64,000 bases of DNA from Flavobacteriales bacterium (GCA_002706365.1 PALM01000045.1:1-64000); one strand, 5' to 3'. Counted from the stretch's first letter, positions 15,649 to 24,342 are shown. The notes: generated by a model from the sequence alone, not told the origin. Program-made: numbers and translations.

Positions 15649-17511
15649 ATGAATAAAGAGTACGATGTAATAGTTGTTGGAGGAGGCCATGCCGGCTGCG
15701 AAGCAACTGCTGCTGCAGCTAATTCAGGCTCTTCTGTACTGCTTATCACCATGAATATGGGCACTATTGCTCAGATGTCGTGCAATCCAGCTATGGGTGG
15801 TGTTGCAAAAGGACAAATAGTACGTGAAATAGACGCCATGGGTGGCTATAGTGGTATTGTAGCAGATAAAACTGCCATACAGTTCAGAATGCTAAACCTT
15901 TCTAAAGGACCGGCGATGTGGAGCCCCAGAGTGCAAAGTGATCGCTGGCTATTTGCACAAGAATGGCGTTTAATGTTGGAGCAAACTCAAGGAGTTGATT
16001 TCTGGCAAGACACCGTTAATGAAGTTGTAGTTGAAAAAGGAAAAGCCGTAGGAGTTAAAACTTCTATGGGATTAGAATTTAGATCCAAAGCTGTTGTACT
16101 TACAAATGGCACCTTTTTAAATGGCTTAATTCACGTTGGACAAAAGCAGTTTGGTGGAGGTAGAGCAGGAGAGAGAAATGTAACCGGTTTAACTGAGCAA
16201 ATGATCGATCTAGGTTTTGATCATGGTAGAATGAAGACCGGAACTCCTCCAAGAGTGGATGCCAGATCTTTGGATTTTTCTGTAATGGAAGAGCAAAAAG
16301 GAGACGAATTCCCTTCTACTTTTTCATTCTCTGGAACCAAGCCTTTAAAAGAGCAGCGTAGTTGTCATATCACATATACTAACACAACTGTTCATGAAAT
16401 TCTGAAAGAAGGTCTAGATAGATCGCCAATGTTTAGTGGTGCAATTGAAGGCACGGGTCCAAGATATTGTCCTTCAATTGAAGAGAAGATCGATCGCTTT
16501 TCCGATAAAGACAGACATCAAATATTTGTCGAGCCGGAAGGCTGGAATACTGTAGAAGTTTATGTGAATGGATTTAGCACTTCATTGCCTTTAGACATTC
16601 AAGAAAAAGCAATCCACCAAGTAAAAGGATTCGAAAAAGCAAAGCTTTTTAGACCGGGATATGCTATTGAATACGATTACTTCCCACCCACACAATTAAA
16701 GCACAGTCTTGAAACTAAATTGATCGACTCTCTATATTTCGCTGGTCAGATCAATGGCACAACTGGATATGAAGAGGCGGGAGCGCAAGGGTTAATGGCC
16801 GGACTAAATGCCAGTTTAAAAGTTCAAGAAAAAGAAAGTTTAACCCTAGGGAGAGACCAAGCTTATATAGGTGTGCTTATAGACGACCTGATTACAAAAG
16901 GGACTAAAGAACCTTATCGGATGTTTACCTCTAGAGCGGAATACAGAATTCTGCTTAGACAGGATAATGCCGATATAAGGCTAACAGAATTGTCGAACAA
17001 TATTGGGTTGGCAAGTCATGAAAGATTGCAAAAGGTGATCGACAAGCAAGCAGAAACGGATCGACTTTTAAAAGAACTTAACGAAACTTCAATTGAGCCA
17101 GAAATCGTAAATGATTATCTGGAAGAACAAAAAACTGCTAAACTAAAGCAGAAAGTAAAGCTATCTTCTTTGATCGCAAGACCCCAATTGAGTCTTGATG
17201 GGATTTCAAAAATGGAGGAATTTACTCCTATAAAATTCAATGAATATTCCAAAGAATCTATCGAGCAAGCCGAGATTAAAATCAAATATCAAGGCTATAT
17301 CGATAGAGAAAAGGAGATGGCCGAAAAGCAAAAAAGATTGGAAGGCTTAAAAATCAAAGAAGACTTCGACTATCACAAACTCCAATCGCTCTCATCTGAA
17401 GCAAAAGAAAAACTCAGCAAACTTCGTCCGGCCACAATTGGTCAAGCTGCAAGAATAAGCGGTGTATCCCCTTCAGACATTTCAGTTCTTCTTATCCACA
17501 TGGGAAGATAA
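15649..17511 (+). CDS. mnmG: tRNA uridine-5-carboxymethylaminomethyl modification enzyme MnmG (GidA)
   Basis: FAD-dependent enzyme that with MnmE modifies wobble uridine-34 of several tRNAs. From ATG 15649 the product is 620 aa, the usual size. The N-terminus YDVIVVGGGHAGCEA is the dinucleotide fold; SCNPAMGGVAKGQIVREIDAMGG, split over residues near 45-70, is the family signature; GTFLNGLIHVG and the TGTPPRVD block follow. The C-terminal helical tRNA-binding domain is complete. The alternative GTG 15634 lies inside the parS-like core and adds only five residues, so ATG 15649 is preferred. A parS-like site lies on each side. Confidence 0.97.
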   Translation: MNKEYDVIVVGGGHAGCEATAAAANSGSSVLLITMNMGTIAQMSCNPAMGGVAKGQIVREIDAMGGYSGIVADKTAIQFRMLNLSKGPAMWSPRVQSDRWLFAQEWRLMLEQTQGVDFWQDTVNEVVVEKGKAVGVKTSMGLEFRSKAVVLTNGTFLNGLIHVGQKQFGGGRAGERNVTGLTEQMIDLGFDHGRMKTGTPPRVDARSLDFSVMEEQKGDEFPSTFSFSGTKPLKEQRSCHITYTNTTVHEILKEGLDRSPMFSGAIEGTGPRYCPSIEEKIDRFSDKDRHQIFVEPEGWNTVEVYVNGFSTSLPLDIQEKAIHQVKGFEKAKLFRPGYAIEYDYFPPTQLKHSLETKLIDSLYFAGQINGTTGYEEAGAQGLMAGLNASLKVQEKESLTLGRDQAYIGVLIDDLITKGTKEPYRMFTSRAEYRILLRQDNADIRLTELSNNIGLASHERLQKVIDKQAETDRLLKELNETSIEPEIVNDYLEEQKTAKLKQKVKLSSLIARPQLSLDGISKMEEFTPIKFNEYSKESIEQAEIKIKYQGYIDREKEMAEKQKRLEGLKIKEDFDYHKLQSLSSEAKEKLSKLRPATIGQAARISGVSPSDISVLLIHMGR

Positions 17512-17514
17512 TAT

Positions 17515-17530
17515 TGTTCCACGTGAAACA
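17515..17530. promoter_or_regulatory. parS centromere-like ParB binding site, exact consensus
   Basis: TGTTCCACGTGAAACA matches the bacterial parS consensus TGTTNCACGTGAAACA at every defined position. It lies in the 28-base gap between mnmG and the next gene. Known parS sites cluster near the replication origin, and mnmG (gidA) is an origin-proximal gene in many bacteria. Confidence 0.85.
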
Positions 17531-17539
17531 TTTCAATAA

Positions 17540-18430
17540 ATGAAGCAGATCTCAAACTGCCCAGTATGCAATTCTTCCGATTTCAATCCATTCATCACTT
17601 GTGAAGATTTCACAGTTAGTCATGAAGAATTCAAAATTGTAGAATGCAATTCCTGCAATTTTAGATTTACAAATCCAATTCCGGAATTAGATAAGCTCGG
17701 AGATTATTATGAGTCGGAAGATTATATTTCTCACAGTAACACCTCAAAAGATCTAATTAGTAAAATATATCAGCAAGCAAGAAAAGGCGCAATAAAAAAG
17801 AAGCACCAATTAGTGAGCTCTAGAGTTTCTGGAAGTGACTGGCTAGATATTGGATGCGGAACTGGTGACTTTATGCACTACTGTAAGTCTAATAATCTGA
17901 ATATCAGAGGGATAGAACCATCTGATAAAGCGAGAGAGTTTGGAATTAAAGAATTTGGGCTAGAAATCTTTCCCGAAAGTAAGTTAGATGAATTTTCTCC
18001 TGAAAGCTTTGATGCCATTACGATGTGGCATGTTTTGGAGCATGTATATCCCCTTCAGAATCGCGTAAAAAAAATCCTCTCGCTACTTAGGCCGAATGGC
18101 GTAGCCTTTATAGCCGTTCCAAATTGCAATTCTTTGGATGCAAATATCTATAAAGAACATTGGGCGGCATTTGATGTGCCCAGACACCTTTATCATTTTC
18201 GTCAGGACCAAATGAAACAGCTTTGGGAAATGAATGGTGGAAAAGTTGAGGAAGTTCTTCCAATGAAACTCGATTCATATTATGTGAGTCTGCTCAGCGA
18301 AAAATATAAGGGCTCCGGAATCATGTCGTATCCAAAAGCATTCATCAATGGGCTAAGATCAAATCACGCTGCTGTAAAAAGTGGAGAGTGGTCTTCATTG
18401 ATTTATGTGGTGAGGAAGTCCGTTGCCTGA
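17540..18430 (+). CDS. Class I SAM-dependent methyltransferase with N-terminal zinc ribbon
   Basis: 296 aa. The N-terminus has two Cys pairs (C7-x2-C10 and C36-x2-C39, in CPVC and CNSC), a zinc-ribbon layout. The methyltransferase core follows with motif I WLDIGCGTGDF near residue 101, an acidic motif II in IRGIEPSD, motif IV DAITMWHVLEHV and a post-motif region VAFIAVPNCNS. This zinc-ribbon plus methyltransferase arrangement occurs in sugar and small-molecule methyltransferases; the substrate cannot be told. It is followed by repeats and convergent tRNA-Arg, and it lies directly after the parS site. Confidence 0.85.
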   Translation: MKQISNCPVCNSSDFNPFITCEDFTVSHEEFKIVECNSCNFRFTNPIPELDKLGDYYESEDYISHSNTSKDLISKIYQQARKGAIKKKHQLVSSRVSGSDWLDIGCGTGDFMHYCKSNNLNIRGIEPSDKAREFGIKEFGLEIFPESKLDEFSPESFDAITMWHVLEHVYPLQNRVKKILSLLRPNGVAFIAVPNCNSLDANIYKEHWAAFDVPRHLYHFRQDQMKQLWEMNGGKVEEVLPMKLDSYYVSLLSEKYKGSGIMSYPKAFINGLRSNHAAVKSGEWSSLIYVVRKSVA

Positions 18431-18437
18431 GGTGGTT

Positions 18438-18454
18438 CCTGAGCCTGTCGAAGG
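18438..18454. repeat. Short repeat-like sequence CCTGAGCCTGTCGAAGG
   Basis: Found eight bases after the methyltransferase stop. From general memory this sequence type recurs between genes in many bacterial genomes; only one copy is visible here, so its repeat status is inferred. Confidence 0.35.
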
Positions 18455-18478
18455 AGGATTCGAAGGCAGCGATAAATC

Positions 18479-18527
18479 GGATTGGCTAACTCCTACGCTA
18501 AAGCTTCGGAGTTCGAGTCGCCCATCC
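18479..18527 (+). repeat. GGATTGGC...GCCCATCC hairpin repeat, copy 3
   Basis: Outer arms GGATTGGC (18479-18486) and GCCCATCC (18520-18527) with the same T-C mismatch as copies 1 and 2. An inner perfect stem AACTCC/GGAGTT (18488-18493, 18508-18513) follows. It lies immediately outside the nested element of tRNA-Arg, as copy 2 does at tRNA-Cys. Confidence 0.75.
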
Positions 18528-18546
18528 TTCCTTGACGAAGGTCAAA

Positions 18547-18655
18547 ATACAATCCCGCATACTTCGTATGCTGGTCTTTTTTGCTTTTACCGCTTATGAA
18601 AGCGAGCTTTCACCGCTAAAAAGCAAAAAATCCCGCTCTCTGAGCGGGATTGTAT
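18547..18655 (-). repeat. Nested palindromic element downstream of tRNA-Arg
   Basis: Outer perfect 12-base inverted repeat ATACAATCCCGC (18547-18558) and GCGGGATTGTAT (18644-18655). Inside are hairpin GCATAC-TTC-GTATGC (18557-18571); a stem TTTTTTGCTTTT (18577-18588) with AAAAGCAAAAAA (18619-18630), enclosing CGCTTATGAAAGCGAGCTTT with its own TGAAAGC/GCTTTCA stem; and the terminator. The layout and the core GCTTAT..AAGCGAGCTT match the element at 8244-8374, while outer arms and hairpin sequences differ. Confidence 0.8.
18625..18650 (-). terminator. Rho-independent terminator of tRNA-Arg
   Basis: Minus strand: ATCCCGC, loop of seven, GCGGGAT followed by a T run. It begins about 12 bases after the tRNA 3' end. 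Its 5' arm also forms the right outer arm of the nested element. Confidence 0.8.
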
Positions 18656-18661
18656 CCTCTG

Positions 18662-18735
18662 CGACTCCGGAAGGATTCGAACCCTCAACCCTCAGAGCCG
18701 AAATCTGATGTTCTATCCAGTTGAACTACGGAGCC
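18662..18735 (-). tRNA. tRNA-Arg (anticodon TCG)
   Basis: 74 bases. Acceptor GGCTCCG (18735-18729) pairs with CGGAGTC (18669-18663), including one G-T pair. The D arm has GTTC...GAAC, the anticodon stem TCAGA/TCTGA encloses the loop TTTCGGC with anticodon TCG, and the T arm contains GGTTCGAATCC. The discriminator is G and CCA is not encoded. Confidence 0.95.
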
Positions 18736-18745
18736 AAATAGACAG

Positions 18746-18753
18746 CAAATATA
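18746..18753 (-). promoter_or_regulatory. -7 box of the tRNA-Arg promoter
   Basis: On the minus strand the sequence is TATATTTG, an exact TAnnTTTG, ten bases upstream of the mature tRNA 5' end. Confidence 0.55.
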
Positions 18754-18800
18754 GGTCTATCGCCAGCAATAAATGGATAAATTTGGAGTTATTGAAGTCC

Positions 18801-21107
18801 ATGAAAAGATTCCATAGCCTCTTTATCTGTCTACTATTACCCCTTTATGCTTTTTCACAATTGAAGCCAATTGGAAGTTGGACCGAACATCTTCCCTTTA
18901 AAAAAGGAAGAGCCCTTGATTTGAATGGTGATTTAGTTTATGCTGGTACAACTACCGGACTATTCACATTTAACTCCTCCGATAATTCAATTAGCCGGTA
19001 CAGCACTGTAAATCGATTGAATGAGATCAATATCAATGCCCTTGAGTATTCCACTGCTGCAGAAGCATTGGTTATTGTCTACAACAACCTCAACATTGAT
19101 GTTTTAAGATCCAGCACAACGGTAAACATTCCTTCTATTAGGGATGCTAGCTTGCAGAACAAATTCCTGAACTCATTATATATTAAAGATGAGTTTGCAT
19201 ACTTGTCTACCGGATTTGGAATTGTAAAACTCAATATTGAAAGATCCGAGATTTCAGAAACCTATCAGTTTGCTCCAGGAGGCGGTGCCATAAATGTGAA
19301 CGCTACTCTCCTAGATGACAATTTCATTTATGCAGCAACCGACCAAGGTTTGTTCTATGCAGATCTGAATTCAAACCTTCTAGATTTCAACTCTTGGCTA
19401 AGTCTCCCTCAACAAATAAATAATATCATTGACCTTTTTAGCTTGGGGAATGAAACCTATGTGGTAGCAGATCGCGCGACTTCAGATACCATATTTAGGC
19501 TAGATAACACCACACTTGTTCCTGAACTAGCTTTATCGGGAAAGAACTATCTGGATAATGACACAGATGAAGACAGACTTCTTGTTGCATATGCATCAGA
19601 TGTAAGTATCTACGATGCCCAGCTTCAAAGCATCTCATCCTTCACTGCACCTCTGAGCAACCTTCAAGATATCAAATTCAACAGCAGTAAAGTCTATATA
19701 CTAAACAACTTTGATCCGCTTTTGGAATATAACTACCAAGGCGACAGAACAAACTTTATAAAGCCCAAAGGCCCCTTTGAAGAAAACATCTTCGATATGC
19801 AAGTTGAAGATGGAGTGCTATGGGGTGTTTCGGGTGGCTACGACCCTGGCCTGAACAATCAGTTTAGAGGTACTAGGATTTATCGCTTCGAAAATGGTGA
19901 ATGGCTTAGTTATATCGATTTTTCTGAACCTTCTCTTAACGGAACATTCGACGTGATGAGTGTAAATATTCGCGAAGGGAACCCCAATGAAGTATACTTT
20001 GGTAGCTGGGGTACAGGCTTGCTAGAATTCAAGAACAACACCCCCTTCACGCTATACGACGAAACAAACTCGATCTTAAAAGATAGAACCCTCTGGGCCG
20101 GATGGTGCGGAGTAGGTGAAACTATATTTGACGAGAGAGGTAACCTCTGGATTGTGAATTCCTATACTTCTTCCTTGTTAAGTGTGAGAACGCCATCAAA
20201 TAATTGGTCGCAATTCGCATTTGGCGGACTGGCCTCCGGAGAGGAAACTCCGGCAACTGAAATTAGAATTAGCGACGCCGGACTGATTTGGCTTGCACTG
20301 CCAAGAGATAACCACATTTTAGTTTTTGATTACAATCAAACCTTGGGCAACCCCACTGATGACAGAACATACATCTTCAAACAAGGTGTTGGAGCGGGAA
20401 ACCTTCCTGGAATCCGTGGAATAACAATGGAGTTCGATCTAGATAACCAACTGTGGGTAGGAACTTCAGATGGAATTGCCGTGAAGTTTAATCCGGATAA
20501 TGTATTTGAGGAAAATATCAATCAAAGAGACTTTGAAAGAATTCTTATCGACGATGGAGAGAATGTGGAAATCCTCTTAGCAGGAACAGAAATTAGCGAT
20601 ATCGAAATTGATGGGGCAAATAGAAAATGGGTAGCAACAAACGGCTCTGGTGTATTCTTACTTTCTCCAGATGGAAAAGAAGTCCTCTCTCAATTCACTA
20701 CTGATAACAGTCCATTGTTTTCTGATAACATCATCTCTATTGCCATAGACGACCAAAGTGGGGAGGTCTACTTTTCAACCGCAAGCGGCCTGATCTCATA
20801 TCGATCAGATGTGGTAAGTGGAAATGAAAGCATGTCAGAAGTAAAAGTCTTCCCTAATCCTGTGCGTGAGACTTATAACGGACCAATTGCCATAGATGGA
20901 TTATTGGATCAAACCACTGTTAAGATCACTGATATTAATGGTCGTCTTATCAATGAAGTTGAATCTACTGGGGGAAGAGCCTTGTGGAACGGTAGAAATT
21001 TTGAAGGAGATCGAGTTAGTACTGGAGTATATCTAGTATTTGCCAGCGGTACCACAGAGGAAGATAATTTACGAACCGCTATTGGTAAGATCCTCTTTAT
21101 TCGCTAG
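18801..21107 (+). CDS. porZ: PorZ-like type IX secretion-associated beta-propeller protein with C-terminal sorting domain
   Basis: Exported 768 aa protein: signal peptide MKRFHSLFICLLLPLYAFSQ, then two-component-regulator-type propeller repeats (repeated GLFTF, GLFYADL, LWVGTSDGIAVKFN, KWVATNGSGVFLL), and a C-terminal type A sorting domain from VKVFPNPV to the end (about the last 80 residues). In PorZ two beta-propellers carry a C-terminal domain, and the protein delivers anionic LPS for the type IX secretion sortase. The early LKPIGSWTEHLPF and RLNEININAL segments resemble PorZ N-terminal propellers. The start is ATG 18801; upstream in-frame codons run through tRNA-Arg. Identity as PorZ itself is likely but not proven. 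Confidence 0.78.
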   Translation: MKRFHSLFICLLLPLYAFSQLKPIGSWTEHLPFKKGRALDLNGDLVYAGTTTGLFTFNSSDNSISRYSTVNRLNEININALEYSTAAEALVIVYNNLNIDVLRSSTTVNIPSIRDASLQNKFLNSLYIKDEFAYLSTGFGIVKLNIERSEISETYQFAPGGGAINVNATLLDDNFIYAATDQGLFYADLNSNLLDFNSWLSLPQQINNIIDLFSLGNETYVVADRATSDTIFRLDNTTLVPELALSGKNYLDNDTDEDRLLVAYASDVSIYDAQLQSISSFTAPLSNLQDIKFNSSKVYILNNFDPLLEYNYQGDRTNFIKPKGPFEENIFDMQVEDGVLWGVSGGYDPGLNNQFRGTRIYRFENGEWLSYIDFSEPSLNGTFDVMSVNIREGNPNEVYFGSWGTGLLEFKNNTPFTLYDETNSILKDRTLWAGWCGVGETIFDERGNLWIVNSYTSSLLSVRTPSNNWSQFAFGGLASGEETPATEIRISDAGLIWLALPRDNHILVFDYNQTLGNPTDDRTYIFKQGVGAGNLPGIRGITMEFDLDNQLWVGTSDGIAVKFNPDNVFEENINQRDFERILIDDGENVEILLAGTEISDIEIDGANRKWVATNGSGVFLLSPDGKEVLSQFTTDNSPLFSDNIISIAIDDQSGEVYFSTASGLISYRSDVVSGNESMSEVKVFPNPVRETYNGPIAIDGLLDQTTVKITDINGRLINEVESTGGRALWNGRNFEGDRVSTGVYLVFASGTTEEDNLRTAIGKILFIR

Positions 21108-21110
21108 CAT

Positions 21111-21749
21111 ATGTCTGACCGAATTCAGGCAATTGTATTATCCAAAGTAGAATATGGCGACAAAACGCTTATAATTGATCTCTACGGACTCCAATCTGGG
21201 AGATTTGCCGCCAGCACCTATTCCACAAAAAAGAGCAAGAATCGCTTTTATTTTAGCCCTCTGATGCTTTTAGAGTTAGAGGTCTTCACCTCCAAGAAGG
21301 CAAAGCTGAAAAAGATCAAGGAGGTAAAAAGTGCATTACCCATTCAAATGGCCGTGAACTCTGCAGAAATCAATGCATATAGATACTTCATTGCAGAATT
21401 TCTTCAGAAAACACTACCTCTTGAGAACCCAGACTCTCAGCTCTTTCAATTCCTGCTAAATACTATTGCAGAGCTTTACGAAGAGAATCTATCGGCAAAT
21501 TTCATTCATCAGTTCTTAGAGAAATTATCTCCCTATTTAGGATTAGATCTTCAAGAAATAAAGCAGCAAGGCGGAAGTCCTTCAGATTATGACTTGGATT
21601 TTAGTCAAGGGGATTGGGAAAACTTCATCGGCGACAAAAGACTGTCGGCAAAAGAGAGACTGAGCCTACTCATTCAATTCTACGCTCAACATTTTGATGG
21701 AGTGAAACACTTGAAATCGAGAAGTATCCTTGCAGAAGTTTTTGCCTAA
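21111..21749 (+). CDS. recO: DNA repair protein RecO
   Basis: Recombination mediator that loads RecA on SSB-coated DNA with RecR (RecFOR pathway). The N-terminus (AIVLSKVEYGDKTLIIDLYG) is the OB-fold start typical of RecO. The mid region with AEINAYRYFIAEFLQKTLP is the helical domain. The 212 aa length is short compared with the 240 aa of many RecO proteins and the four-Cys zinc site is absent, both common in Bacteroidota. It follows the PorZ-like gene by three bases, suggesting one transcript. Confidence 0.88.
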   Translation: MSDRIQAIVLSKVEYGDKTLIIDLYGLQSGRFAASTYSTKKSKNRFYFSPLMLLELEVFTSKKAKLKKIKEVKSALPIQMAVNSAEINAYRYFIAEFLQKTLPLENPDSQLFQFLLNTIAELYEENLSANFIHQFLEKLSPYLGLDLQEIKQQGGSPSDYDLDFSQGDWENFIGDKRLSAKERLSLLIQFYAQHFDGVKHLKSRSILAEVFA

Positions 21750-21755
21750 TGATAA

Positions 21756-22769
21756 TTAGGCCTCTGTTTGACTTAGCTTAAAGGTCTTGATGATTGCCTC
21801 CAACTCTCTCACATATTCTCGCTTTGTGAACTTTGGAGCGTAAACAAATCCATCGAGATGAATCACCTTCTGGTTCTCTTCATCAATAACCGTAGTGTGA
21901 ATAAAGGGGCCTCCCATAAAATCATTCTCCATATGCCATAATGCGCGGTACTCTTTGGCATACAATCCATTCAGATTGATCTCCTTGCTATACACTGGAA
22001 GCTCGTCATACACTTTCATATATGAATTCTCTCTTGCTCCTTCTACAAAGACTTTTGTCTTTTGGTCTCTATTCTCGATCATTGCTGAGTCGCTAAACAC
22101 CCCGCTGCTAGAGTAGGGCTGAGAATAGATCAGCAAGCCTTGAATGATTTGATGATCCCCGATTTTCTTTTCTTTTTTAAGCCAAAGCGTGCTACTATCT
22201 CCACTCATCTTAATAAAGGCTGGTGGAATACTTATTGATATACCAAACTGTTCCTCAACTTCAGCCATAAGGTCGCTTTGCAACTGATTATTATACTGCT
22301 TTTGAAGGCGCTTGACTTCTTCCTGATTATAATAATCTCTTATTCCTTCTACATTCTTATCTAGAATGCGCAATGCCGACTCTTTTGAATTTGCATAGAT
22401 ATTTATGAGCAATTGATCAGACGCCCAGACATCGCGATCGATCTTGATCTTATTTTGATTCGACTTTTCAATAGAAACCTTAAAGAGGTTACGACTTCTT
22501 TTTAAAATGGATTTGAAGTTCTCTGTGTTTACAGTAGACATCCTAAAGAGCGGCTCTGATTGAGGAGTTCCTTCCACTTCAGCCTGAAAGATCTCTCTGA
22601 TCTTTTCACCGACTACTCCATTTTCATAGGAAGTGTCTAAAACAACCAATACCTCTCCATATTTCCCTGCACTTGAAGGTAAAGAGTCGGAATTGAGTTT
22701 ATCGCCCATTTCACAGGCCGATAAGATTATGGCTAAAACCAGAGAATAGAAAAGTGTATTTCTAACCAA
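21756..22769 (-). CDS. DUF4837 family lipoprotein
   Basis: 337 aa Bacteroidota protein of unknown role. It has a lipoprotein signal (LVLAIILSAC, lipidated Cys19), then a domain beginning GKYGEVLVVLD and continuing with LFRMSTVNTENFKSILKRSRN, both recurrent in DUF4837. The C-terminal half contains KEYRALWHMENDFMGGPFI. The start overlaps the transglycosylase stop by eight bases, so it is the downstream partner in that operon. A cell-envelope role is inferred from lipidation and the partner. It is convergent with recO. Confidence 0.85.
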   Translation of the reverse strand: MVRNTLFYSLVLAIILSACEMGDKLNSDSLPSSAGKYGEVLVVLDTSYENGVVGEKIREIFQAEVEGTPQSEPLFRMSTVNTENFKSILKRSRNLFKVSIEKSNQNKIKIDRDVWASDQLLINIYANSKESALRILDKNVEGIRDYYNQEEVKRLQKQYNNQLQSDLMAEVEEQFGISISIPPAFIKMSGDSSTLWLKKEKKIGDHQIIQGLLIYSQPYSSSGVFSDSAMIENRDQKTKVFVEGARENSYMKVYDELPVYSKEINLNGLYAKEYRALWHMENDFMGGPFIHTTVIDEENQKVIHLDGFVYAPKFTKREYVRELEAIIKTFKLSQTEA

Positions 22770-24252
22770 TCTGCTTGATTTTTACCTGCATTCCAGGCTT
22801 GAGTCTCTTGAAATTCATCCCTGAATTCAGTCGTTTCAGGTCGTTTACAGTGATGTCGTCGTAGTACTTCGCAATATCCCAAAGCGTATCCCCACTCTTA
22901 ACCGTATGGAATTGATACTTGCCATTATCCGCAACCTTAGTCTCGGTTTTAGTTTCCTCTGGTTTCTTCGTGACTGTATTATCAGCTTTCGGTGCCGAGC
23001 CGGAAGTATAGATGATCAATTTATCACCGGGGTTGATTCGACTAGAATACAGATTGTTCCATTGCATGATGTTTCTTACGCTTACTCTGTATTTGTTAGC
23101 TATATAACCCAAAAACTCACCACTTCTCACATAATGTGTTATCGATGGAGGTAGCTCTGGCTCATTCTTCTTACCAGCGATACTATCTTCAATCTCCTTT
23201 CTCCTGATCTCAGCATAGATCGACTCTTCATTACATAAGTAAACGCCCAGTTTTTCTGTGGGCAAACACAGGGTTCTTGTTCCTTTCTCTTGAGGGATGA
23301 AATCCAGTTTATACTGTGGATTGTAGAAAGAGATGTCATCTTCAGAAATTTCTAGTATCTCAGAAAGCTTATCAAATCCTATCGCTTTTGTAAGCATGAT
23401 GGTATCTGTATGGAAAAGCTCTTCTTTTATCTGCTTGGGATATAAATTGTGCTCTTCAGGATACTGCATCATGTAGTTTACAGCAATAAATGCCGGAACG
23501 TATCCTCTAGTTTCTCTAGGTAGATAGGCTCTGATCTTCCAATAGTCCTTTATTCCGCCAGACCTTCTAATCGCTTTATTCACATTCCCAGGCCCACTAT
23601 TATAGGCTGCAAGAACCAAACTCCAATCACCATACATGGAATAGAGGTCGCTCATATACTCACAAGCTGCTCTAGTAGCCTTGATGGGGTCCATTCGTTC
23701 ATCGTAATAGGATGTTACTTTCAAGCCATACATCCTGCCTGTGCTATACATGAACTGCCATAATCCCTGAGCTCCAACTCTAGATCTAGCAGAAGGACTT
23801 AAAGCAGACTCAACAACTGCGAGATATTTCAATTCCAATGGCAATTGATACTCATCAAGTGTTTCCTCTATCATTGGGAAATAACGAGGAGCAAGTGCCA
23901 ATACGTTACGACTTAGATCCCTCTTCTTATTTACATAGAGGTTTATAAATGCTTTAGTATAATCATTGTACCTGAGGTCGAATGGAGTTTGAGCATCAAG
24001 CTCAGCCAATCTGATTTGAAGAAGCGAATCGTTCAATTCGGGAATACTGTCTTGAGCTAAATCCCCAATAGTGTCTTCTGCAAACTGAAAACTACTGTAG
24101 TAACGATCCGACATAAGTTTGTCGATCATTTGAAGTACAGCATCGTCATCTGCTAGGGTAAGGCTTGTATCCTTTTTCTCCTTTTCCGTATCTCCGGCCC
24201 ATAGTTGGAAAACCAAGCCAAATGACAATAATAAAATTGATATCGTTCTCAT
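22762..24252 (-). CDS. MltD-like lytic transglycosylase with two LysM domains
   Basis: Periplasmic peptidoglycan lyase that cleaves the MurNAc-GlcNAc bond to give 1,6-anhydro ends. The 496 aa protein has a signal peptide (residues 1-20) and an SLT domain from about 125 to 270 with catalytic E148 in VVESALSPSARS. The conserved GAQGLWQFM, AACEYMSDL and AAYNSGPGNVNKAI follow. Two LysM repeats (about residues 365-412 and 446-494) bind glycan. The DUF4837 lipoprotein gene overlaps its end. The next upstream gene on this strand, gatA, ends 90 bases away. Confidence 0.93.
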   Translation of the reverse strand: MRTISILLLSFGLVFQLWAGDTEKEKKDTSLTLADDDAVLQMIDKLMSDRYYSSFQFAEDTIGDLAQDSIPELNDSLLQIRLAELDAQTPFDLRYNDYTKAFINLYVNKKRDLSRNVLALAPRYFPMIEETLDEYQLPLELKYLAVVESALSPSARSRVGAQGLWQFMYSTGRMYGLKVTSYYDERMDPIKATRAACEYMSDLYSMYGDWSLVLAAYNSGPGNVNKAIRRSGGIKDYWKIRAYLPRETRGYVPAFIAVNYMMQYPEEHNLYPKQIKEELFHTDTIMLTKAIGFDKLSEILEISEDDISFYNPQYKLDFIPQEKGTRTLCLPTEKLGVYLCNEESIYAEIRRKEIEDSIAGKKNEPELPPSITHYVRSGEFLGYIANKYRVSVRNIMQWNNLYSSRINPGDKLIIYTSGSAPKADNTVTKKPEETKTETKVADNGKYQFHTVKSGDTLWDIAKYYDDITVNDLKRLNSGMNFKRLKPGMQVKIKQIG

Positions 24253-24342
24253 AATTGAAAATTACACTCCCCATTAAACGTAAAAGCTAATGGAGATGTT
24301 GCTAATTCTACGAATTTCTGCTTTTAGCCCGACTTATTTAAG

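Noticed and set aside
18708-18800. Longer N-terminus of the PorZ-like protein starting at 18708
   Set aside because: It would read through tRNA-Arg and its promoter; ATG 18801 gives a normal signal peptide.
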